DNA of 64,000 nt from Balaenoptera acutorostrata (GCF_949987535.1 NC_080071.1:26434236-26498235), one strand, 5' to 3'. Positions 36,012 through 46,399 are shown, counted from the first letter of the stretch. Program-made: numbers and translations. Notes: generated by a model not told the origin, from the letters alone.

Positions 36012-36925
36012 GTAGAGGATAAGGGGTTAATATCCAGAATATGAAGAAAATTCCTAAAACTCAACAACCAAAGAAAGCAAACCCAGCTGAAACACAGGGA
36101 AAGGACTTGAATGGACATTTCTCAAAAGAAGATGTACAAATGGCCAATAAGCCCATGATCTGATGCTCAACATCACTAATCATTAGGGAAATGCAAATCA
36201 AAACTACAATGAGATACCACCTCACACATATTAGGATGGCTGCTGTCAAAAAAATAAAATAACAAGTGTTGGCACAGATGTGGAGAAACCAGAAGCCTTG
36301 TGCACTGTTTTGGGGAATGTAAAATGGTACAGCTGCTATGGAAAACAGTATGGCAGTCCTCAAAAAAATTAAAAATAGGATGACCATATGATCCAGCAAT
36401 TCTACTTCAAAAGAATTGAAAGCAGGGTCCCAAAGAGATATTTGAACACCCATGTTCCTAGCAGCATTATTCACAACAGCTAAAATACGGGAAGCAACCT
36501 GTGTCCATTGACAGATAAATGGATAAGCAAAATGTGGAATGCTATTCAGCCTCAAAGAGGAAGTAAATTCTGACATATGATACAACATGGATGAACTTTG
36601 TGGATATTATAATAAATGAAATAATCCAGTCACAAGAAGACAAAGACTGTTTGATTCCACTCATATGGGGTAACCAGAGTGGTCAAAAATCATACAGATA
36701 AAAAGTAGAACAGTGGATGCCAGGGGCTGGGGGGAGAGGAGAATGGGGAGTTAGTGTTTAATGGGTACAGAGTTTCAGTTATGCAAGATGAAAAGAGTTC
36801 TGGAGATGGATGGTGATGACAGCTGCACAACAGTGTTAATGTACTTAATACCACTGAACTATACACTTAAAAATGGTTAACACGGTAAATTTTATGTAAA
36901 TTATACCACAATTAAAAAAAATTGG
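36012..36925 (+). mobile_element. LINE-1 (older), end of ORF2 and 3'UTR, plus strand
   Basis: Runs from aaggggttaatatccagaat through ORF2-type sequence (gaaatgcaaatcaaaactac; gatgtggagaaaccagaagc) to the 3' end aattttatgtaaattatacc and an A-tail at about 36,912. Frames are broken. The 175-codon open frame on the minus strand (36,061-36,588) is antisense to it and is not a gene. Confidence 0.9.
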
Positions 36926-37009
36926 AGAAAAGAAAAAAAGACAAACAAGGGGAGGGCCCATTTCAACCTTCTGGACATAGTTTGCTCAGCCAAAGTTTGC
37001 TGACCAATG

Positions 37010-37760
37010 AGCTAGGATACTACACTTTAAGTCCTAACCATATCCATAATATGCTTTTAAAGTTATTATCAAAGTACCACTTCTACACTAACAGCACCTC
37101 CCCTCCTTTTTCTTCCTGCATAGTTACAGATAGTTTTTTTAAATAAAGCTCTTAAGATCAGAAGCCAATCTCCCAGTGCCTAGAAAAATGTGTTTTATAT
37201 AAAATAGGGCTCACAAGTTTTGACTAATTAATTACATAAGAGTAGTTATCTCAATAACATAAAGCTTGGCATTTATTATTATATAAATACAACTGGCACT
37301 TCAATAATAAGGTTAGGTGATAATGTTCTTAAATTATCCTCTAACACATTCAGAGGACATTAGACTTTGAACAAAATGTCTAGCACTGTCTTAATAAACA
37401 ATTTCATTTTTCTTATTTGGTCAAAAATCCTACTTTTGAAATTAAGCTATAATATATTTAATAGCTGCCTAAGAGCAAAAATAAGTACAGCTATGACATA
37501 ATGTCATCTGACAAAATGGCTGTCAGTTTACTATGTTAAATCATCCCAAACACATGAAAATGTTAATTATGACTTTAAAGAAATAATTAAGTTCCTTTTA
37601 AATGCTAGGCATTGGGGTTTTTTTATATGCATTTGATTTTGTAGGAGTTTTTTTTAAATATACTATAAATATAATTTTAAGAAGAATCAAGACAATGCAT
37701 CTATAAAGCCTCTTTAAATAATCCATTCAGTATAATCCATGGTAGCAAACATCCTGGGTA
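37010..37760. other. AT-rich non-coding DNA, nothing recognised
   Basis: No exon, RNA gene or identifiable repeat was seen. Confidence 0.45.
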
Positions 37761-37764
37761 ACAG

Positions 37765-37950
37765 GCCTAGTGATGAAGAGCACAGGTTTGGGTATCAGAC
37801 CTTCTTTCTATTATTCTTGCATCCCTTAGTGTTGTATGGCCTTGAGTGTGTTAATTAAGCTCTCTGAGCCTCAGTTCCAAAATTATAAAATGGAGTTAAC
37901 ATACGTCCTCAAAAAGGAGTTTAAAAAAAAATAATTTTTTTAAACAGTAC
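37765..37950 (+). mobile_element. MIR SINE, plus strand
   Basis: The MIR order is visible: gtgatgaagagcacaggttt, tgtatggccttgagtgtgtt, ctctgagcctcagttccaaa, and ataaaatggagttaacatac. Confidence 0.75.
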
Positions 37951-38087
37951 CGTAGAGCACCTAAATGGAATCTTTCAAAAGGCAAAATAAAGCTGAAAGT
38001 TAGTCTTGAGTTCCCTAAAAATGCTAAATAGCAGCCTCCATTCCATTTATGGCTTCATCTCCATCTCAGCTGGTGATACCGACTTAA

Positions 38088-38250
38088 TCAATGGTTCTCA
38101 GATCTGGCTGCAAATGAGAATCACCTAGCAGCATTTTAAACTTCTCCATGCCCTTGTCCCCTCCCAGGCCAATTAAAATTAGAATAGGTAGGAGTGTGAG
38201 AGCATGGGTATTTGATTTAAAGATACTCAGGTAATTATGTTGAAACCTCA
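38088..38250. mobile_element. MER5A-like hAT-Charlie relic
   Basis: Begins caatggttctcagatctggc with aaatgagaatcacctagcag and runs on in diverged form to about 38,250. Confidence 0.6.
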
Positions 38251-38452
38251 GCTAAGGCATTCAACTTCTAAGTAGCCAGTAAATGTTAGCTAACAAGAAC
38301 TCAGTTTATACAATCAGTACAACTTTAGAACCAATAATGCATCCAAATAAAAGCTTAAGAAAGCAGCTGCTAAATCACTTCTTAATTTTTACTATGCCTT
38401 CAATTAACTCCATAGTTACAATTCTGCAAAATTATAAAGAAATAGGCTTTTA

Positions 38453-38692
38453 GGGAGATCAGCTCGGTGCTTTGTGACCACCTAGAGGGGTGGGATGGGG
38501 AGGGTGGGAGGGAGGGAGATGCAAGAGGGAAGAGAAATGGGAACATATTGTATATGTATAACTGATTCACTTTGTTATAAAGCAGAAGCTAACACACTAT
38601 TGTAAGGCAATTATACTTCAATAAAGATGTTTAAAAAAAAATAAATTAAAAAAAAATAAAGCTGGAACATGTGAGGGAAAAAAAAAAAAAAA
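38453..38692 (+). mobile_element. Young 5'-truncated LINE-1 3'UTR with apparent 3' transduction
   Basis: The body is the cetartiodactyl L1 3'UTR: a G-rich tract at 38,486-38,518, aactgattcactttgttata, and gcaattatacttcaataaag. It has a first A-rich tail (38,633-38,657), about 20 bp of other sequence (gctggaacatgtgaggg at 38,661-38,677), then a second A-tail (38,678-38,695). A perfect 17 bp duplication, aaagaaataggctttta, flanks the whole block at 38,436-38,452 and 38,693-38,709. Confidence 0.88.
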
Positions 38693-38819
38693 AAAGAAAT
38701 AGGCTTTTATACCTGAACCATGCCCGATAATTTGTTTCAGAACCAAAACACTAAGGTCCCTCAAAGCAAGGTCAACTACACTTTTGACATTTAAATTTCA
38801 AAGAGTTAAAAATATATAT

Positions 38820-39113
38820 CTCGGAACTTCCCTGATGGCGCAGTGGTTAAGAATCCCCCTGCCAATGCAGGGGACACGGTTTGATCCTTGATCCCTGGTC
38901 GGGGAAGACCCGACATGCCGCGGAGCAACTAAGCCCGTGCACCACAACTACTGAAGCCCGCACGCCCTAGATCCCATGCTCTGCAACAAGAGAAGCCAAC
39001 GCAATGAGAAGCCCGTGCACCTCAATGAAGAGGAGCCCCATTTCACCGCAACTAGAGAAAGCCTGCGCTAAGCAACAAAGATCCACCGCTGCCAAAAAAA
39101 AAAAATTCTACCA
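38820..39113 (+). mobile_element. CHR-type SINE, type B, plus strand
   Basis: The head is ggaacttccctgatggcgca and the middle has acaactactgaagcccgcac. The tail is a short A-run. The 14 bp duplication ttaaaaatatatat lies at 38,806-38,819 and 39,114-39,127. It is more diverged than most type A copies. Confidence 0.92.
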
Positions 39114-39249
39114 TTAAAAATATATATATGTGTGTGTGTTTTGCCAAGTAAAAACACCAGCACTAGTAGTTCTAAAGATAATGTACTCAGCTGAAATTTA
39201 TCATATTGTGGTCTGGAAAAGATTAAAAGCAATTAGTGCACTGAACTAG

Positions 39250-39400
39250 GCAACTAACATCCTGGGTTTTCCTTCAGGTTTTGCCACTAATTTGCTCTGG
39301 GCCTTCTGTAAAAATCAGTGTCTCTGTGCTTCAGATTCTCATTTGTAAAATAAGGAGTTGCACTAAATTTCTTTAAAATGACATGTTACAAGCATGTAAA
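39250..39400 (+). mobile_element. MIR SINE, plus strand
   Basis: Degraded MIR: tcaggttttgccactaattt, gtgcttcagattctcatttg, then taaaataaggagttgcacta. Confidence 0.65.
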
Positions 39401-41095
39401 ACTTGGAAAATTACATACAGACGGATTCTTTAGAGCAGTAATATCCAAGGATAAGGTCTAAAGTAGGCCTCAGGCTATTAATGAGTCATGATTTAATTAG
39501 TTTTATAGTAAAGAATTTACTTTCCAAACCTAACATTTTATTATAACATATTGATTGGGACTGCTCCCTGCCACCTCCCAAAGCCTCATATCTAGGATAA
39601 TTCTTGTTTCCCACAATTAAAACCTTTTTAATGTTCTGGGGTTTTGAGAAAAAGAACAACAGTAATGTTGAATAATGAATATTCAACAAATATTATATAA
39701 TAGGCACTTGGGATATGCCAAAGGGACAAGACAGACAAGTGAAAGAAGACAAAGTAGAGAAGTAATTTTTTTTTATGTTTATACCTTTCAGATATTGTTA
39801 ACGTCTCTGAATAATGCAAAGTAAAATGATACGGGGAGGGGGGGAGGTTATTTCAGATAAGATGTTGAAGCATTTTTCCACATGTCTCTCCTTAAATTTG
39901 GAGAGGGAAGGGCAAATTTCTAAAAAGTATTTTCCTCATATTTGAGAAATTAGATAAAGCAGTTTTGTACATTCTTTTGAAGCAAAGAATTTCGGTTTAA
40001 CCTTTAAATCCTCAAAAGTAAAATCCAAAGTGTCTTACTATAGTTGTGCTTATCACTAGAAAGCTCTTTCCATTTCCTTCATGTCAGAGCCATCTGTTCT
40101 CACCTATTTTACTCACAAGTATTATATGATTTCTAAACACCCAAGTGTATTAGTGTATTTTGTGTATGTGCATATGCTGGGTTTTCTTTTTTTTTTTAAA
40201 TAGTACCTAATCTAATCCATTTTTAAATCCACCAGTCAAATACTATCTTATTTGGGGGTACCTGAATACATTTCAGTATTCCTGCAGCTCCATTTAGAGG
40301 TCCATACTTTTATAATTAATATCTTCCTGCCAATGTATTTCTTTCCTCATACATCCTAATGTGATAATATATGAAAGAATATATGATAATATCTAAATAA
40401 TGAAAAAACTGGGGAAAGAATAGAAACGGAAGTCAACAGAAATATGGCTATTTGCAGAGGGGAGAAGATAACTAACTGGAACAAAATGAAAGAATTAATT
40501 CATACACTACATGTTTCCTCTACGTAAGCATTATACTAAATATCTTTTATATTAGTCATGTTGCTTTGAGACTTCTCCATGTTTCCTCTAGACATCTGCC
40601 AATGTTCGCATGGTCTCTGATGAACAAACATGCTGTGACTTGCTTCTAAGGAAACGTGTGTCATGTTCCAGGGAAAAATGACTTCTCTACTCTCAAATCA
40701 GGAAAACTACAAATCTCATTCATTAGGTACAAAGCCGCTTTTTCCTTAACGTTTCTTTTCTGAAATGTTCATATTCTCTTGAGTGCATTTCTGTGCTCAG
40801 ATTAACTATCAGAAAAGAAATTGAGTTGGGGGAACACTTGTAGGAAAAAGTTACACTTCACCAAAGGGTTTTCCCACTTCAGGAGCTCAAAGAGCGCCCA
40901 TGTTAAGCCTTCACTGTTTACCAAGACGAAGGTTATTTTCAGGTTCTTCCCATCTCTTGCAGAACTACCTGTTCTCATTACTATTTACCCAAACGCTTAG
41001 CAAGGTGATTATTAGCATATCTGGCAGGAAGACGTGCTCCATTTAATATTAACTCACCATGTGACAGCCCCTTCCACTCCAATCTCTCCTAAACA
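39401..41095. other. AT-rich non-coding DNA leading to the CpG island
   Basis: A weak L2-like stretch lies near 39,670-39,760. No exon was recognised. The base composition shifts abruptly to GC-rich after about 41,100. Confidence 0.5.
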
Positions 41096-41710
41096 TGTGA
41101 GGATACGAAGAAAAGTAATCGTGTTGGCGGTCTGACTCTGCGCAAGGCTTTGGCGCTAGGCTTTGGCACTATCAATTGGCCACAGACAATCAGAGGCGCG
41201 CACCCGGCCGTGTCCCGGAACTGTCATGCGGGCTGACAGCTGGCACACCTTCCTATCGCCCTCCACCCTCTCGCAGAAAGCCCCTTCCTTACATTCACCT
41301 TGACACTGCTCACCTGCTGGGCCTCAGCCCCCGGCCAAGGAAACTGTTTTCCCCTTCCCAGGAGCTCACTAACAGGTATCGTCCGCCGCTCGCCCAGAGC
41401 CCCAACAAGGGGGCCTTTGTTACCATTTTTGCTCCCGGACTCCTTACCCAATTCCTGGCATTCAGCTGCCCTTCAGCAACTCAGAGCAGCCCCGGTAGGA
41501 AAGCAATCAAAAACTACCCGAGCCCCCATCCCGGGCGGCCTCCTAGGAGGCCGGGAGGAAGCAGCCTCGTCGTCCGCGTGTCCTGCGGCGGGTGAATCTG
41601 GCCGCCGGCGGGGAGGCTACCTGCCGGCCAGGTGACCGGGTGGAGGCCCGGCTGCCCTCGCCCTCGCCCTCCCCGGTGAGCGGCGGCGTGGAGCGGCGCT
41701 CGAGGCTTAC

Positions 41711-41775
41711 CCTGCGGGGGTCGCCGGCGGGAGCGCAGCCGGGACGTCCTGCGCGCGCTGGGCTCGGCCGTCCAT
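41711..41775 (-). other. Candidate first coding exon end, minus strand
   Basis: On the minus strand an ATG at 41,775-41,773 has a good Kozak setting (G at -3 and +4). It opens 21 codons (MDGRAQRAQDVPAALPPATP and on) to a splice donor read as GCAGG then GTAAGC, with the intron starting at 41,710. I do not recognise the peptide. The exon could equally be untranslated, and no downstream exon was found in the remaining 41 kb on this strand. Confidence 0.25.
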
Positions 41776-42488
41776 CGCCCTGAGGGGCACTGCGCGGGCT
41801 CCGGCTCCGAGGCGGCGCGTCACTGCTGGAGTGGGAGAGGCCGGCGGGTCAGGGCGGGACGCACGCTTTCCCGAGGCCTGAACGGGGCTGGCCGCGCGTC
41901 AAGAGCCCGCCCGAGCCGCCCCCAGCCCTGGACCAGCCCGCCCACCTCCCGGGTGCGCTTCCACCTGCGGGCCCGGCTCCCAGCCCGCGGGCAGCGCCGC
42001 CGGCGGGTCTAGCGGCTGCCGGGAGCCGCGGCGGCTGAAGGCGGCGCTGCAGCCCCCGCCCCGTGGGGTTACTGGGTAGCCATTTGGCGCCTCTTGGGGA
42101 GGGAGCGGAGCTACCCAGGCTGGGAGGAGGAGGAGCGGGGCGAGGGGCGAGGCGCACAGGCACAGCCGCCAAGGCGGCAGCGCGATCCCGCGCTTCTCAA
42201 ACAAAACGCCCTGGGAAAACTTTTCGCAAAGAGAAGTTGGGAGGGCTCCTTTCTCTTTTCCCACCCAGGGCTCCTACTTTCTTTTCAAAAGGAAACAGTG
42301 GCTCCCTGTTCTCTCCCGCGGCTTCCTCTCCCACTCTTCCCTCCCCCGGCCCGCGCGCTCGCATTCGGCTCTCAAGCCGGGACTGGGAGGAAGGGGAAAG
42401 CGGCAGCCTCTCCGCGAGCTCAGCTCAGCGCCTCCCCTACCCCGCGGGCGGGTGCCGGGCGCGATGGAGCCTCTCCCCGGGCCGGCTG

Positions 42489-42650
42489 ACTCACCCTGCC
42501 CCATTTCCCTCTCCGGAGCCCGGGAGCTCGCAGCTGTCTCCGCCGGACTTCCACCCAGAAGTGGCGACGGGGCTCGGCGGCATCGGAGCGAGACAGGCAG
42601 CGAGCCGGAGAGAGAAACGGGGCGGGGGTGGGCGAGCACCGAGTGGTAAT
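42489..42650 (-). other. Candidate non-coding first exon with strong donor, minus strand
   Basis: The minus strand has CAGG followed by GTGAGT, a near-ideal donor, with the intron starting at 42,494 and running to lower coordinates. The exon would lie just above 42,495, downstream (in minus-strand sense) of the GC box at 42,619-42,628. The exon start is not visible from sequence. Confidence 0.3.
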
Positions 42651-42959
42651 TTCCTTCCCCCGGGGCTTCGGGGCTTTGGGGTCCAGCTGGGGAAGCCGAA
42701 CGGAAAGGAGGCTCCCGCGCAGCGTGTTCCCATTCCCACCGCTAGGGCGTCGCTTCGGGAAGCCCGGCGCGCCCCAGCAGTACAGGTGGGGAGGAAGGGA
42801 GGGTACCTGCCCTGCGAGGAGCGGAGGGGAGGACCCGGGCGCCACGGAAGTGCCGGGAGAAACCGGCGGAACGGGGCCTGCAGCTTGCCCTCCCTGCAGT
42901 CTGACCTTCCCTGTCCAGGGTGCTTCCCCCTCCCCCAACCTGACCTCTAAGGTTGCTAT

Positions 42960-44145
42960 TCTGTTAAAAGCATGCCTGTGACACTGTGATCTTTCTAATT
43001 GGTGGCAGGTTTAAGGTTGCCCTGTCTTCAGACGTATATGTCTTTCTTTCTTTCTTTCTTTTTTTTAAGCCTGTAACAGCTGTGACCGGACAATATTATG
43101 TCTGATGACAATCTGTAAACTAGGAATCGAATGATAGGTTTTATACACCTCTTGAAAGTTTCACGGGAAGAAAGGAATCCCTTAGACACAACCGTGTACT
43201 TGTTTATACGTTTTAGTTCCCACGTGCATGCTCTTTACGTGATTCTTTACATCTGACAAACTGGTATATTTGCATACCTTTATGTTATTATATGTGCCAA
43301 CTGTTGTAAGGTGCAAGCCATTTTTGATGGGTCTAAAAGCTTGCGTTCAGAAAAAATAACGTGAAATTAATTAAGAAATTAACTTTACGGTTTAAAAATT
43401 AAAATATTTCAATAAACTGTAGTAGAGAGGTTAAGTGAAAGAGCGTCCTAAAAGAGGCTCTACTGTGGTATTAGCATCATGTAACACATCTGTGTTAGTC
43501 CCTTCAACCAGTTGATAGAATAATATTTGGTAGGTAGTAAAAATTAAATTGATACTTAGGACCAATACTTTACTAAATGCTCTTTAAGGTATATATCCAT
43601 TGTAGCAACCAAAAAGATTGCTGAAACGAAGTAACATACTAAATACTTAGTAATATGCTGTTTGTCTCTTATGGACAGACATCAGTATTTATTCCTTCCT
43701 GTGCATAATATATGCCTTGCAGTGTATCTCTACGTATGAAAAGAAAAAAAAAAGTAGCTTATTTGGATTACAATATCAGAACCATATATGAAAAAGTTCC
43801 TTTTTAATATTTTACTTAATATTAATCAAATCAGTTCATTTAAATCCATCTGGATTTTAGTTTAAACAATTTCATGAATCAGTTATGCCTCTGAATGACT
43901 AGCTTTTACAATTGCTCACACAGAGAATAGTGTAAACATTGAGTAATAGTGAAACTACTTAAAGTCTGTAGCTTTCAATCACCAGATGAAGATTAAACTT
44001 TAGTTTCAGCCTTAATTTATGGCATGCTAGTAATTTTATTAACTCCATTAGTCTAATCTGACCATAAAACCCTAGCATAATATTTCATAACCGCTGAAGG
44101 CATTTGGAGTGCTTACCCATTTTTTCTGTCCTCTTTCTGGTTTTA
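42960..44145. other. AT-rich non-coding DNA right of the CpG island
   Basis: A (CTTT)n tract lies at 43,041-43,066. Nothing else was recognised. Confidence 0.5.
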
Positions 44146-44147
44146 GG

Positions 44148-44840
44148 TGTAGGGGAGGATTATACTCTCCACCCCACTGAAATTAGGTATCATGATGTAA
44201 CTTGCTTTAGTAAGTAAATGTGAGCAGACATGAAATGTTTCATTTCCTGGTAGAATCACTTAAGGGCCAGTGCTGGATTTTCTATGCTCTCTTCCCTTGC
44301 TGCTGCAATCATGGAAGTTTCTATTAAGATGGAGGTGGCACAGGACTGAAGGATTCTGGCATGCAGTACAATAGTACAATCCTGAGCACAGCCGTCCTGG
44401 AGAGCCCAGAACCTACAACAGAATCTGCATAAAGCAAGAAATAAACTTGTGTTGGGGTAAGCTTCTAAAATATTGGAATGGGGCTTCCCTGGTGGCGCAG
44501 TGGTTGAGAGCCTGCCTGCCAATGCAGGGGACACGGGTTCGAGCCCTGGTCTGGGAAGATCCCACATGCCGCGGAGCAGCTAAGCCCGTGAGCCACAACT
44601 ACTGAGCCTGCGCGTCTGGAGCCTGTGCTCCGCAACAAGAGAGGCCGCGATAGTGAGAGGCCCGCGCACCGCGATGAAGAGTGGCCCCCGCTCTCCGCAA
44701 CTGGAGAAAGCCCTCGCACAGAAGCGAAGACGCAACACAGCCAAAAATAAATAAATTTTTTAAAAAATAAATAAATAAATAAAATATTGGAATGATTTGT
44801 TGTCCAGCATTACTTAGCCTACCTTAGATATAATTATATT
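44148..44840 (+). mobile_element. Ancient LTR-like repeat, split by a SINE
   Basis: The stretch at 44,175-44,480 (accccactgaaattaggtat, gtaagtaaatgtgagcagac, then aataaacttgtgttggggta) and its continuation after the SINE (aatgatttgttgtccagcat) match a dispersed mammalian repeat. It has an AATAAA signal at 44,440-44,445 followed by a T/G-rich element, like the polyadenylation part of an LTR. The family name is not certain. No internal retroviral gene was found. Confidence 0.4.
44481..44780 (+). mobile_element. CHR-type SINE, type A, plus strand
   Basis: Starts gggcttccctggtggcgcag, with both pol III box motifs and an (AAAT)n tail. Perfect 14 bp duplications aaaatattggaatg lie at 44,467-44,480 and 44,781-44,794. 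It lies inside the LTR-like repeat. Confidence 0.96.
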
Positions 44841-45074
44841 TGACAACTTTCAGAATCCCTAATAGGCTAGGCTTGATGTTCTCATACGGTAGGCACTAAA
44901 CTATCCCCCCTGTAGTCTGCTGGTTACATAGTTCATTAGCAAAATAGTAATCAAAGTTGCTATAAATCTTTGTACATGATAGTGGAAAACTATCCACCCG
45001 CCCCACATCCATCCTTCCCTCTCCTTGTGATGACCTATTGCAAAATTGTCCAAGTTTCCAAGATTCTGCTCAAT

Positions 45075-45372
45075 TTCTCTCTATTCAGAAATCTCCCTTG
45101 CCCACTCCATCAAATCATTTTTAATGCATGTGCTTAAGTGTTATATCCTCTGGAACACTTTCTGGACTGCACATGGAGAATTAGCTCTTCCTTTTCTTAG
45201 CCCCCTTGAGATTCTGCCAGGTGGGACCAGGCCCCATGACACTTTGTTTCAGTTACTCATTTACACAAGCAAAGAATTGGAGTGCTTAAGGGGCCACATC
45301 TTATCCTTTGTGTCCTGAAAGGACAGCGCAGAATACAGGAAGCTCTCCGCATATATGTGTGGAATGAATTAC
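45075..45372 (+). mobile_element. L2 LINE relic, plus strand
   Basis: The L2 3' plan can be followed: ctggaacactttctggactg, ctcatttacacaagcaaaga, acatcttatcctttgtgtcc, and gtgtggaatgaatta. The open frames at 45,046-45,473 lie in it and are not genes. Confidence 0.55.
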
Positions 45373-46300
45373 GGAGTAAGGGAATCCTTAAGGACTCCAC
45401 TCCTAGGGGACTTGTAAGAGGTGAGTGGGACCTCAAGTTGCAGAAAGACTTTTCAGTTCAGAGGGACCAGTAGACCATTTTAAACAGAACAGATAAAAGT
45501 TGAGTTTGTCCTAGTAGGGAGAGAAGATTTATTCTCCACATGGTTACCTGATGGAGTTAGTTTCAAAATCACTACTGTCTATAAAGTAAAAATATAAATT
45601 ACACTTTTCATGGCTCTATGTTTGGATTTATAATTGTATTATCAAGTTATACCTTTTATTTTTATAATCAAACATTCTAGAGATTAAAAGTACAGAAATA
45701 GTGCTTTCTGGTCAATTTCAATGAGCTTTTAACTCATTGGATTTTATACTTTGAAACTTGGACAATCATTGAACTTTTTTTCATAATAGACTTTTCAAGT
45801 AGATTATATATTCATGAATTAAATTTTATTTCAATAAAGGGAATATTTATTGAATGTCTGCAATACGAAGCATTGTGCTAGGGAAACAAAAGATGGCAAA
45901 GATATTGCCTCTGCCCTGGAGGGGCTCACAGACCACTGGGATCATCAGTAATATTTTTGTGGCACTCAACCAAATGAAAGTTAAAGGAAACTGGTCAGTA
46001 ATCTGTAGGAGTCTCTACTTGTCTCCCAAAAGATAAAGTTAAATGTATTTTCAGTCCTACTTATGAAAAGAAGAAATGCCTAAGTTTAATATGCTATGTC
46101 TCTTATAAATGGCACTATATTTCTGTATCATCATATACATTTCTAGGCAAAGACTCTCTTATTAACATGCATACTTTCCAGGATAAAGGTAAGGCCTGGA
46201 GAAACATGCACAGGCATGCAGATGTGTAAAATATTTAGTACAATGGGCATGCAGGAGGGCCAAGTTTTCAGTGCCCATCCAAGTTCTAAGCTGCAGATTC
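45373..46300. other. Non-coding DNA with a possible L2/L3-like relic
   Basis: At 45,835-45,945 the text attgaatgtctgcaatacga, then cattgtgctagggaaacaaa and ctctgccctggaggggctca, is a common ancient LINE-derived segment. The remainder is not recognised. Confidence 0.45.
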
Positions 46301-46350
46301 AGATATGTCAGCACCATGTTGTCTAAAACCCACTTTCTCCTTCCCTCTTT

Positions 46351-46368
46351 TTTTTTTTTATAGCTACT

Positions 46369-46399
<31 letters not shown>

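Larger units (their letters stand above)
35529..37007. mobile_element. hAT-Charlie-type MITE, split by a SINE and an L1
   Basis: Pieces at 35,529-35,567, 35,883-36,010 and 36,935-37,007 line up as one element. The left end is catgggatcaacaaacttgt. The middle has atttttagcttacaggccat and agcagccataaacaatatgc. The right end is catagtttgctcagccaaag and tttgctgacc. The CHR SINE (35,568) and an L1 (36,012) sit inside it. Confidence 0.65.
41100..42950. promoter_or_regulatory. CpG island, promoter of an unidentified gene
   Basis: Between about 41,180 and 42,900 the sequence is very GC-rich and dense in CpG, in sharp contrast with the AT-rich flanks. It contains an inverted CCAAT box (attgg, 41,175-41,179), two TTTGGCGC E2F-type sites (41,149-41,156 and 42,083-42,090), GC boxes (cccccgccccg at 42,053-42,063; ggggcggggg at 42,619-42,628) and an AP-1 site TGACTCA (42,487-42,493). 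No TATA box was seen. This is the usual make-up of a broad mammalian promoter. Strong 5' splice sites are present, best on the minus strand. I could not assign the gene. Long open frames on both strands here reflect low stop-codon density in GC-rich DNA. Confidence 0.85.

Noticed and set aside
36061..36588. 175-codon open frame on the minus strand
   Set aside because: It is antisense to the end of L1 ORF2 (36,012-36,925); such antisense frames are common in L1s.
41176..41635. Plus-strand open frames of 111-139 codons at the left of the CpG island
   Set aside because: Same composition effect, mutually overlapping frames and no recognisable protein.
42063..42950. 295-codon open frame on the plus strand in the CpG island
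   Set aside because: GC-rich DNA has few stop codons; long frames overlap here on both strands. The translation is Gly/Arg/Pro/Ala/Ser-rich with no domain, so length alone is not evidence.
41100..42950. Naming the gene behind the CpG island
   Set aside because: No peptide or exon here could be matched from memory with confidence, so no symbol is given.
44148..44480. Possible endogenous retrovirus
   Set aside because: Only an LTR-like piece is visible; no primer-binding site, gag, pol or env remains nearby.
45412..45430. Donor-like aagaggtgagtgg at the right of the CpG island
   Set aside because: It follows directly on an L2 relic with no paired acceptor or open frame; single donor matches are frequent by chance.
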